This document shows, in pieces, positions 1 through 4,354 of a DNA stretch of 5,220 bases (its first letter is position 1; every line of letters starts with the position of its first letter). The stretch covers positions 1-5,220 of the forward strand of contig CAZJOD010000216.1 of the NCBI GenBank assembly GCA_964547525.1, given 5' to 3'. The position numbers and the translations under genes are program-made. The notes below the pieces were generated by a model. The model was not told the DNA's origin, did no database searches, and saw only the letters and a program-made list of their open reading frames with translations. Source of the DNA: CAZJOD01 sp964547525 (lineage in GTDB: Bacteria > Bacillota > Clostridia > JAAYHZ01).

Positions 1-131
1 TTTCACAAATTGCAGCATATGGTGTAATGACTACTCCTGCTCTTGTCATCGATGGAAAAGTTGTTTCCTATGGAAAAGTGCTTAAAACTGATGAGGTCGT
101 AAAAATCCTGCAAAAGGTCAGAGGTGAATAA
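1..131 (+). CDS. Small thioredoxin-like protein, C-terminal part (5' end outside window)
   Basis: The frame that begins at base 3 is open from the window edge and stops at TAA 129-131, giving about 42 residues. The visible piece contains TTPALVIDGKV, the cis-proline strand and following beta-hairpin of the thioredoxin fold, then a closing amphipathic helix (TDEVVKILQKV). The short tail matches the compact 'redox-active disulfide protein 2' type of thioredoxin (about 75-80 residues) rather than full-length thioredoxin. The Cys-X-X-Cys site would lie upstream and cannot be checked. In Clostridia such proteins are often encoded beside arsenic permeases, and here an ACR3 permease remnant and arsC follow within 230 bases. 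An inferred role is supplying electrons to the arsenate reductase or acting on the permease. The fold is fairly certain; the role is inferred from context. Confidence 0.8.
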   Translation, partial: SQIAAYGVMTTPALVIDGKVVSYGKVLKTDEVVKILQKVRGE

Positions 132-211
132 GAAGTGATAGCATCTGTAATAACCACATATATAGATGTTTATAGAAGTGTATGAAATGTACTATTGTAA
201 CCTTGTGAAAT

Positions 212-227
212 AACCGGCTGACCGGTT
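212..227. repeat. Short perfect inverted repeat AACCGG-CTGA-CCGGTT
   Basis: Six-base arms (212-217 and 222-227) flank a 4-base loop. The repeat sits exactly where recognisable permease sequence begins (about 226), so it marks the upstream edge of the ACR3 remnant and may relate to the deletion junction. It is too short to be a terminator on its own and has no T-run after it. The rest of the 132-225 gap shows no gene or promoter I can support. Confidence 0.4.
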
Positions 228-365
228 TGCGGTCGCTATTGCATTATTCAGTGCTCAAGCCCTGTAGCATTGGCAACCATAGTAGGAGTGCTTGTAGAGG
301 TTCCTGTTATGTTGACACTTGTTAAGATTGCATACAATACGAAAGGATGGTTTGAAAATGAGTAA
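226..365 (+). pseudogene. Remnant of ACR3-type arsenite efflux permease (last ~45 codons, frameshifted)
   Basis: Two frames together spell the final transmembrane helix of an ACR3 (BASS superfamily) arsenite exporter. Bases 226-258 read FAVAIALFSAQ. Then, after a shift, 258-365 read SPVALATIVGVLVEVPVMLT and LVKIAYNTKGWFENE before TAA 363-365. The VGVLVEVPVML block is the typical C-terminal signature of this family. The break at about 258 is consistent with loss of one A (CAAAGC to CAAGC); the original frame meets TAG at 265. The preceding ~300 codons of a normal ~350-residue permease are absent, and non-permease sequence lies upstream. The stop overlaps the arsC start (ATGAGTAA), as in an intact operon. 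The family call rests on this short conserved tail. The frameshift could be a sequencing error, but the large N-terminal loss could not. Confidence 0.8.
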
Positions 366-756
366 GCCTAAAGTTGCATTTATATGCGTTCATAATTCAT
401 GCCGTAGCCAGATTGCAGAAGCATTAGGTAAATATTATGCATCTGATGTGTTTGATAGTTATTCCGCAGGTACTGAAATAAAACCTCATATAAATCAGGA
501 TGCGGTAAGGTTAATAAAAGATATATATGGGATCGATATGGAAAAAACGCAACGATCTAAATTACTTGATGAAATACCACCGCCCGAAGTTGTTGTTACA
601 ATGGGATGTAATGTTAACTGTCCATACCTTCCAAGTAAGCACAAAGAAGATTGGGGATTAGATGACCCTACCGGAAAAAGTGATGAGGAATTTAAGAAAA
701 TAATATTTATTATAGAAAAAAAAGTTAAAGAGCTGAAAGAAAGATTGAAGTTATAA
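358..756 (+). CDS. arsC: Arsenate reductase, thioredoxin-coupled (low-molecular-weight phosphatase fold)
   Basis: A cytoplasmic enzyme of 132 residues that reduces arsenate to arsenite. The P-loop CVHNSCRS places Cys10 as nucleophile, Cys15 and Arg16 (the CX5R motif). WGLDDP at 99-104 supplies the general-acid Asp103. The redox pair is probably Cys84 and Cys88 in GCNVNC, a CX3C spacing shorter than the pair in Staphylococcus and Bacillus ArsC, which would pass the disulfide from Cys10 to thioredoxin. The ATG at 358 is preferred because it directly precedes the P-loop strand, has AAAGG about 11 bases upstream, and overlaps the permease stop. An in-frame TTG at 319 would add 13 residues that overlap permease codons. 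The thioredoxin-like gene upstream fits this chemistry. No intact arsenite exporter lies nearby, so the enzyme would need one encoded elsewhere. A relaxed specificity such as tyrosine phosphatase is possible, but the extra Cys pair favours arsenate reductase. Confidence 0.93.
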   Translation: MSKPKVAFICVHNSCRSQIAEALGKYYASDVFDSYSAGTEIKPHINQDAVRLIKDIYGIDMEKTQRSKLLDEIPPPEVVVTMGCNVNCPYLPSKHKEDWGLDDPTGKSDEEFKKIIFIIEKKVKELKERLKL

Positions 757-914
757 TGATAATATTGAGCAAGATGATAATTTGATTCAATTTTATTTTC
801 TATTCGATTATATAAATACTCGCTAATATTTATATTTATAAGAAATATAATTGGAATCATTACAATAAGCATCATGACAACTAACTTCGTTCTGACACCA
901 AGTAGTTTAAACAT
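757..914 (-). pseudogene. 5' fragment of a membrane sensor-type gene
   Basis: Reading leftward from ATG 914-912, about 50 codons look like a genuine N-terminus: a short basic start (MFKLLGVRTK), one strong transmembrane helix (residues 11-30, rich in V, M, I, L), then a polar juxtamembrane stretch (YNRIENKIESNYHLAQ). This arrangement is typical of extracytoplasmic-sensing histidine kinases, chemoreceptors or cyclases of Clostridia. The start has GGAGGG at 5-base spacing and a good -10 upstream. After about base 765 the frame simply runs antisense through arsC, so the sensing and output domains are missing. The fragment therefore marks a rearrangement joint where arsC-side DNA replaced the body of the gene. 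The exact parent family is uncertain; the call as a true gene start is supported by the start signals. Confidence 0.6.
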
Positions 915-955
915 AGCACCCTCCGGATAATTATAATAATTTCAAAATTATAGCA
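914..955 (-). promoter_or_regulatory. Probable promoter (extended -10) and RBS of the truncated sensor gene
   Basis: On the - strand TGCTATAAT (955-947) is an extended -10 element 33 bases before the ATG, followed by GGAGGG and five bases to the start codon at 914. A recognisable -35 is absent, as is common with extended -10 promoters. A near-perfect palindrome, ATAATTT-CA-AAATTAT at 936-951, overlaps the -10 and could be an operator or just AT-rich sequence. Confidence 0.45.
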
Positions 956-999
956 TATGGAGTTAAATTTTATGAATCGATATAATTTATTTAGATAAA

Positions 1000-1027
1000 C
1001 ATTTGTTAGCGGCCATTTGTTGGCGGA
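1000..1027 (+). repeat. Imperfect tandem duplication of 14 bases
   Basis: CATTTGTTAGCGGC (1000-1013) is followed directly by CATTTGTTGGCGGA (1014-1027), differing at two positions. It lies between the divergent promoters of the sensor fragment and the fluoride unit. It could be a pair of binding sites or a simple slippage duplication; nothing decides between them. Confidence 0.45.
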
Positions 1028-1075
1028 AATGATGTTTGAGTTAGTAAAAGAATACTTCAACTGTGATAATTTCTA

Positions 1076-1104
1076 TTGATTTTTGTTTCATGTTTTGATA
1101 TAAC
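1076..1104 (+). promoter_or_regulatory. SigA-type promoter of the fluoride-responsive unit
   Basis: TTGATT (1076-1081), a 17-base spacer and TATAAC (1099-1104) match the vegetative consensus at 4/6 and 5/6 positions. Transcription would begin near 1110-1111, exactly at the first stem of the riboswitch, so the transcript would start with the aptamer. Confidence 0.7.
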
Positions 1105-1109
1105 AATAA

Positions 1110-1168
1110 AAGGGAATGAGGTTCTCCCTTGGTGTTGCCTAAAATGCATTTATGCTGATGACTTCTGC
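1110..1168 (+). ncRNA. Fluoride riboswitch (crcB motif) aptamer
   Basis: Stem P1 is AAGGGA (1110-1115) with UCCCUU (1125-1130), closing the loop AUGAGGUUC. The downstream strand GCUGAUGACUUCUGC (1154-1168) closely matches the conserved GCUGAUGACUCCUAC of fluoride riboswitches. The diagnostic pseudoknot is present: loop GAGGU (1118-1122) pairs with ACUUC (1161-1165), with one G-U wobble. A small hairpin, GCAU-UU-AUGC, lies just before the conserved strand, while the joining segment (GGUGUUGCCUAAAAU) is longer and less canonical than usual. The 3' strand of the pseudoknot is shared with a terminator stem, the standard arrangement for a transcriptional ON switch that opens when fluoride is bound. 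The downstream cation:proton antiporter belongs to a class reported in fluoride regulons, which supports the call. Confidence 0.85.
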
Positions 1169-1200
1169 AATTTAGTTTTGTAGATATCATCAGCTTTTTT
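1154..1200 (+). terminator. Intrinsic terminator of the fluoride riboswitch
   Basis: GCTGATGA (1154-1161) pairs perfectly with TCATCAGC (1187-1194). After a 2x2 internal loop, TCTGCAA (1164-1170) pairs with TTGTAGA (1178-1184). Six T follow at 1195-1200. The 5' arm contains the bases used in the aptamer pseudoknot (1161-1165), so the two folds exclude each other. Confidence 0.88.
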
Positions 1201-1220
1201 ATTGTAACAGGAGATATGGT

Positions 1221-1331
1221 ATGAACAGAGATATGGTTTTGTATGAGTTATTTAATCCTATGAAACATGTAGTAAAAAGTAATTTAAATATACTATTAGG
1301 AAAAATCGATCTCTTATTTACAATCTGTTGA
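1221..1331 (+). CDS. Small ORF of 36 codons, unknown function, first in the fluoride unit
   Basis: The ORF starts MNRDMVLYELFNPMKHVVKS and ends TGA 1329-1331. AGGAG (1209-1213) lies seven bases before the ATG, a better ribosome binding site than that of the antiporter, and the ORF begins 20 bases after the riboswitch terminator. I do not recognise the protein; it has no clear transmembrane helix or metal motif. It could be a real small protein, a leader peptide, or the 5' remnant of a longer gene. The 131 bases from its stop to the antiporter are unusually long for one operon, and other frames there stay open for about 40 codons without resembling a known family. Translation is supported only by the ribosome binding site and position. 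Confidence 0.45.
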   Translation: MNRDMVLYELFNPMKHVVKSNLNILLGKIDLLFTIC

Positions 1332-1339
1332 AATTAAAA

Positions 1340-1366
1340 AGGAAAAATCATTATTGCTTTTTTCCT
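1340..1366. repeat. Inverted repeat AGGAAAAA ... TTTTTCCT between the small ORF and the antiporter
   Basis: Eight-base arms (1340-1347, 1359-1366) enclose an 11-base loop. The stem is mostly A-T and no T-run follows, so it is unlikely to terminate transcription strongly. It may be an mRNA processing or stability element, or chance in AT-rich DNA. The rest of 1332-1462 contains only the antiporter ribosome binding site (AAAGGAA, 1447-1453). Confidence 0.3.
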
Positions 1367-1462
1367 AAGGTTAGATGGATAAATAACATGGGAAAAAGCA
1401 GAAAAAGCAACTAACTTATAAAAGGTATATAAAAATAAAGGTATCGAAAGGAATTTATATTT

Positions 1463-2651
1463 ATGTTGATCAGTTTTGCTCTAATCTTGATTTGTGGTTT
1501 TGCAATAAGTGGAATTTTTCAAAAACTGCACTTACCCGGATTGTTGGGAATGTTAATTACCGGTATTGTTCTCGGTCCTTATGTTTTAAATTTGATTGAT
1601 AAAAATTTACTCGCTGTTTCCGCTGATTTACGAGAAATAGCACTTATTGTCATTTTAGCAAGAGCCGGACTGTCACTGAATATTAAAGATCTGAAAAAAG
1701 TGGGTAGACCCGCAATATTAATGTGTTTTATCCCGGCAACTTTTGAAATTATCGGTGCTATATTGTTAGCCCCTCCATTGCTTGGAGTTTCGGTCGTTGA
1801 AGCTGCGATTACAGGTGCTATGCTTGCTGCAGTTTCACCTGCCATTATTGTTCCTAAAATGCTTGTATTGATGGAAAAAGGATACGGTACACGCAAGANN
1901 NNNNNNNNCTCAATTGATTATGGCAGGGGCATCTGCAGATGATATATATGCGATTGTTTTATTTACTTCTTTTATTGGGGTATATAAAGGTGGGTCGTTC
2001 GATGTTCTTACATTGCTAAAGATTCCGGTATCTATTTTAACCGGTCTTGCAATTGGGATCGGAATCGGGTTTGTTCTGGTTAAGATTTTTAAAATACTAC
2101 ATATGCGTGACACTATAAAAGTTTTAATTATATTGGGAATTTGCTTTTTATTTGTTGGGTTTGAAGAATATATCATTATATTAATTCCTTTCTCCGGTTT
2201 ACTTGCGGTAATGGCACTAGGCGGAACTATACTCAAGATGTACGAACCACTAGCAAAGCGAATTTCCGGAAAATTCTCAAAGATATGGGTTGCAGCTGAA
2301 TTAGTACTGTTTGTTCTTGTCGGCGCAGCTGTTGATGTCCGATATGTATACAGTGCCGGATTGGCTGCGGTGTTAGTGATATTTGGCGCTCTTGTTTTTA
2401 GATCCGTAGGAGTATTTATAAGTCTTATAAAATCAGGATTAACTTATAAAGAAGTCTTATTTTGTTATATTGGCTATCTTCCTAAGGCGACAGTTCAAGC
2501 GGCAGTTGGAGCAATTCCTTTAGCGGCAGGAGTCGCCGGTGGTAATATAATTCTTAGTATAGCAGTGCTTTCTATTATTTTAACGGCACCTATTGGAGCT
2601 ATAAGTATTGATCTAACTTATAAAAACTTACTGAAAAGAGATAAGGGATGA
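1463..2651 (+). CDS. Cation:proton antiporter (Na+/H+ exchanger family), interrupted by assembly gap
   Basis: An integral membrane exchanger of the CPA superfamily, about 394 residues when the two halves are joined, a usual family length. The first half (145 codons to Lys at 1895-1897) has the TM2 motif GLLGMLITGIVLGP (26-39), the ARAGLSLN segment (66-73) and the unwound-helix motif AVSPAIIVP (123-131). The second half opens QLIMAGASADDIYAIVLFTS, where the Asp pair in GASADD probably forms the ion-binding site, and continues through several more hydrophobic helices to TGA 2649-2651. The halves are in different frames only because ten N separate them; family sequence predicts GTRK-x-x-PQLI, needing about six bases. 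ATG 1463 has AAAGGAA 11 bases upstream. The upstream fluoride riboswitch suggests the transporter helps cells survive fluoride, perhaps by countering acid load or ion imbalance; direct fluoride transport is not implied. The exact cation is unknown. Confidence 0.88.
1899..1908. other. Assembly gap (10 N) within the antiporter gene
   Basis: Ten undetermined bases fall between Lys145 and the GASADD helix. With ten bases the frames on each side differ by one, but the protein reads through convincingly if the true gap is a multiple of three. The CT at 1909-1910 fits the end of a Pro codon before Gln-Leu-Ile, which makes six missing bases the best guess. The gene is therefore probably intact. Confidence 0.9.
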
Positions 2652-2657
2652 TGTTGT

Positions 2658-2855
2658 ATGACATTTGTAATTCTATTCACACTGAGTATTCTGTTAATAG
2701 CATATGTAATATACATAAAAGCTTTCAGATCATATACCTATAAGGGGACTGAAGAATCGGTCTGTATTAAGAGACAACTAGGACATAAACGCTCTATGAA
2801 GACAGGATCTTCAGTGGAAAATCAAAAAGACCCTGTCATAAATCGGAGACTTTAA
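2658..2855 (+). CDS. Small single-span membrane protein (65 residues), unknown
   Basis: The ORF begins six bases after the antiporter stop, with AAGGG (2643-2647) about ten bases before its ATG, and ends TAA 2853-2855. Residues 2-22 (TFVILFTLSILLIAYVIYIK region) form one hydrophobic helix. The rest is basic and polar with one Cys (KGTEESVCIKRQLGHKRSMK) and probably cytoplasmic. I do not recognise the family. Close spacing suggests translational coupling to the antiporter, so it may be an accessory subunit or simply a small co-transcribed membrane protein. Its last codons overlap by four bases the end of the convergent gene on the other strand and contain a hairpin that better serves that gene, so the C-terminal part may be an extension rather than selected sequence. 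Confidence 0.5.
   Translation: MTFVILFTLSILLIAYVIYIKAFRSYTYKGTEESVCIKRQLGHKRSMKTGSSVENQKDPVINRRL
2801..2837 (-). terminator. Hairpin likely ending transcription of the convergent - strand gene
   Basis: Arms 2801-2811 (GACAGGATCTT) and 2827-2837 (AAGACCCTGTC) pair over 11 bases around a 15-base loop. On the - strand the single imperfect position is a G-U wobble, while on the + strand it is an A-C mismatch, so the structure fits RNA read leftward, starting 15 bases after the stop of the Gln-rich gene. There is no good T-run after the stem, so terminator activity is uncertain. It could also act on + strand mRNA ends. Confidence 0.4.
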
Positions 2856-3037
2856 CGAATGCTATTGCTGCTACTTTCGATTGTATCCCAAGCTTTTGCT
2901 ACTGCACCGAGTGCATTTTGAAGGTAAAGCTGTTTTTGCGGGTCATCACCGATCTGTTGTTGACAAAGAGTAATTTGTTGATTAGCTACTTGAAGTTGTT
3001 GTCCAACTTCTTTTTTCCAATTAGTTGTATGGGTCAT
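2852..3037 (-). CDS. Small Gln-rich protein (61 residues), unknown function
   Basis: The ORF reads leftward from ATG 3037-3035 to TAA 2854-2852. Its ribosome binding site, AAGGAGGTGAT, is almost the full anti-16S match at correct spacing, which strongly argues that it is a real, well-translated gene despite its size. The protein starts MTHTTNWKKEVGQQLQ and carries 11 Gln in 61 residues, one Cys (residue 25) and a DDPQKQ turn. It looks like a soluble two-helix protein: a first amphipathic helix around residues 7-29 and a second around 34-55. No signal peptide or membrane segment is present. I recognise no named family. It stands alone on its strand and is convergent with the antiporter unit, so its role is not given by context. 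A weak TATAAT (3091-3086) lies about 50 bases upstream without an obvious -35. Confidence 0.75.
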   Translation of the reverse strand: MTHTTNWKKEVGQQLQVANQQITLCQQQIGDDPQKQLYLQNALGAVAKAWDTIESSSNSIR

Positions 3038-3139
3038 TTATATCACCTCCTTCAGATTGATTTAGTGTACCAAGCAATTAAATTTATTATACAGATAATA
3101 TAAAAAATTATGTGTCGATAGAATCCTAAGTAAATGTGC

Positions 3140-3154
3140 TGTAAGTAACTTACA
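3140..3154. repeat. Perfect 15-base palindrome TGTAAGT-A-ACTTACA
   Basis: Seven-base arms flank a single central A. This form is typical of a dimeric-regulator operator. It lies about 100 bases upstream of the Gln-rich gene start, beyond its likely promoter, and no other intact gene adjoins it. The function is unknown. Confidence 0.4.
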
Positions 3155-3323
3155 ATATAAAAGAATTAAATAATGGGATAGTACTTGATGAGCTTGGATA
3201 CAATGACGGATACTGTATTATCCATATAAAAACATTAATATGAAAAATAAAAATTAAAGGATAATTACCAATATAAAGTAGAAAATATCTATGTATGGTA
3301 TCAAAAGTGGAGTACAGGATTAG

Positions 3324-3344
3324 AAGGTACACAATTGTGACCTT
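3324..3344. repeat. Imperfect palindrome centred on CACAATTGTG
   Basis: AAGGT-a-CACAA (3324-3334) mirrors TTGTG-ACCTT (3335-3344) with one bulged A; the core CACAATTGTG is perfect. It falls at the end of the protein-like segment near 3340, so it could be a relic operator or a decayed terminator. It has no T-run and no adjacent promoter. Confidence 0.35.
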
Positions 3345-3734
3345 TCTCATTAAAATAGATTGTATTTCGGATTGCCGTTTACAATTGCGTCTTTGAAATT
3401 TTCACTCAGGAATTTTTATGAAAGTTTTAGGCTTTATTTATTAGCTCTGTTAAAGAAATAAAGTGATAGAAGACAATAGTTTAAATTAATTGTTATATTT
3501 ATTTATTAATTTGCCTACATTACAAACCTATTTTTTAATTGTTGACGGGCAGATAAAGTGGTTCCTTTTTTTAAAGATTAAATTAATCTAACGGATGATG
3601 TTAAAGGTTTTGTTCGGTAGGTCGGGTTGACACTGACTTACTGGATTATATTTGTAGAAACTTATAACATACACATTAGTTTAATATATTAATAATCGGA
3701 GAGGACGGCTGCATTAAACTTTTACCATTTATTA

Positions 3735-3763
3735 TTGACAGAACTATTTAACTGAACTATAAT
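3735..3763 (+). promoter_or_regulatory. Consensus SigA promoter of the arsR-type cassette
   Basis: TTGACA (3735-3740), exactly 17 bases, then TATAAT (3758-3763) is a perfect match to the vegetative consensus in both hexamers and spacing. Such a strong promoter suits a gene set normally held off by a repressor bound next to it. Confidence 0.93.
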
Positions 3764-3765
3764 AC

Positions 3766-3785
3766 AATTAAGTATTTGCTTAATT
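3766..3785. promoter_or_regulatory. Probable operator for the ArsR-family repressor
   Basis: AATTAAG (3766-3772), a 6-base centre (TATTTG) and CTTAATT (3779-3785) form a perfect inverted repeat starting two bases after the -10 and covering the expected start point near 3770. ArsR/SmtB repressors bind AT-rich inverted repeats in this position, and the regulator gene begins 20 bases later, so autoregulation is the simple reading. Binding is inferred. Confidence 0.65.
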
Positions 3786-3805
3786 AGATGTGAGGTGCGC
3801 ACTTT

Positions 3806-4153
3806 ATGGATGACTTTAATGTAACTTTAAAAGCATTAGCAGATGAAACACGATTAAAAATAATAACTCTTCTTTTAACCCACGACTTTTGTGTAGGTGC
3901 ATTGGCAAGGAGGCTTACTATTTCAGAAGCTGCTGTGTCTCAACATCTTAGGCTTCTGCGGGAAGCCGGTGTGGTAAAAGGAGAGAAAAGAGGGTACTAC
4001 ACCCATTATAATGTTGACAGGGAAATAATAAGAAAGACAGCAGAAAAGTTATCGGAGTTGTCTGAAATAACTCCGTTATTTGAAGGCGGTTGCAGTAAAC
4101 ATACTACAGGTGAGCATAAGTGTTGTAGAAAGGAGGGAAAAAGCAATGTATGA
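3806..4153 (+). CDS. ArsR/SmtB-family metal- or metalloid-responsive repressor with Cys-rich tail
   Basis: A cytoplasmic winged-helix repressor of 115 residues, normal for the family. The N-terminal ALADETRLKII (10-20) is the family hallmark, the recognition helix is ISEAAVSQHLRLLREAG (39-55), and the wing is VVKGEKRGYYTHYNV (56-70). The usual alpha-3 metal site CVC is reduced to a single Cys29 in DFCVGALA, while the C-terminus ends in a Cys/His-rich tail, GCSKHTTGEHKCCRKE (Cys96, His99, His104, Cys106, Cys107). Sensing probably combines Cys29 with the tail or uses the tail alone. Cys sets of this kind suit soft metals or arsenite, but the ligand cannot be fixed. ATG 3806 follows GAGGTG at eight bases. 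The gene lies behind a consensus promoter with an operator-like repeat and overlaps the next small ORF, followed by an ABC ATPase, suggesting control of an exporter. Confidence 0.9.
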   Translation: MDDFNVTLKALADETRLKIITLLLTHDFCVGALARRLTISEAAVSQHLRLLREAGVVKGEKRGYYTHYNVDREIIRKTAEKLSELSEITPLFEGGCSKHTTGEHKCCRKEGKSNV

Positions 4154-4279
4154 TTGTAAATGTCAAAAGCTTAAACTAAAGCTTACTAATGGTAATGTTG
4201 TGAGCAACAATTCAATGAATGTCATGGTGATAAAAAAGAATATCTTCGCAAGGACAATGATGATAAACAGTATTATTAA
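4146..4279 (+). pseudogene. Small Cys-rich protein, apparently frameshifted
   Basis: ATG 4146 overlaps the repressor stop by eight bases and has AGGAGG (4131-4136) nine bases upstream, so translation is expected. The frame begins MYDCKCQKLKLKLTNGN, with a CKC pair. As given it continues to TAG 4317-4319 (57 residues), with a hydrophobic, Met-rich tail lacking Cys. Moving by one base at 4196 (AATGTTGT read as AAT-TGT-TGT) instead gives CCEQQFNECHGDKKEYLRKD and ends TAA 4277-4279, a hydrophilic sequence with a CC pair and a Cys-His pair that matches the style of the first part. The probable ancestral product is about 45 residues with five Cys: a putative metal-binding or metal-delivery peptide. 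One missing T explains it, either a mutation or a sequencing error. I recognise no named family; metal binding is inferred from residues and neighbours. Confidence 0.55.
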
Positions 4280-4354
4280 AAAGGGGGATATCATTTTATA
4301 TCTTGAGTACATACTGTAGATTTATCTTACATCAATAAGAAGGAGGTACATACT

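Larger units (their letters stand above)
3038..3734. other. Long AT-rich intergenic region without a convincing gene
   Basis: About 700 bases separate the Gln-rich gene from the ArsR-type promoter. The region is AT-rich with frequent stops in all frames. Two short protein-like segments occur on the + strand around 3178-3240 (reading VLDELGYNDGYCIIHIKTLI) and 3270-3340 (reading KVENIYVWYQKWSTGLEGTQ), each lacking a start and ribosome binding site; they may be remnants of a decayed gene. Palindromes at 3140-3154 and 3324-3344 are listed separately. No tRNA, insertion-sequence end, CRISPR repeat or riboswitch is apparent. Confidence 0.5.

Noticed and set aside
319..357. TTG at 319 as the arsC start
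   Set aside because: The added 13 residues overlap permease codons in another frame and precede the conserved first strand; ATG 358 has a usable ribosome binding site and the operon-style ATGAGTAA overlap.
1340..1366. Inverted repeat as an intrinsic terminator before the antiporter
   Set aside because: The stem is nearly all A-T with an 11-base loop and no following T-run; termination here would also cut the antiporter off from its riboswitch.
1579..2236. Long open frames on the - strand across the antiporter
   Set aside because: They lie antisense to clear transmembrane-motif coding sequence, have no ribosome binding sites and show low-complexity shadow translations.
1914..2651. A separate gene starting after the N run
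   Set aside because: Its first residues are the middle of the antiporter family sequence; the TTG or ATG there has no ribosome binding site, and the split is explained by the assembly gap.
2918..3350. Short open frames opposite the Gln-rich gene and in the AT-rich stretch (2918-3103 +, 3150-3350 -)
   Set aside because: They have no ribosome binding site, a Phe/Ile/Leu-rich translation typical of AT-rich noise, and one lies antisense to a gene with a near-perfect Shine-Dalgarno.
3430..3480. Possible insertion-sequence end around TTAGCTCTGTTAAAG
   Set aside because: No matching inverted copy, target duplication or transposase fragment is visible in the window.
3627..3670. Possible promoter from TTGACA at 3627
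   Set aside because: No -10 hexamer occurs at 16-18 bases spacing, and the perfect promoter at 3735-3763 explains the downstream gene.
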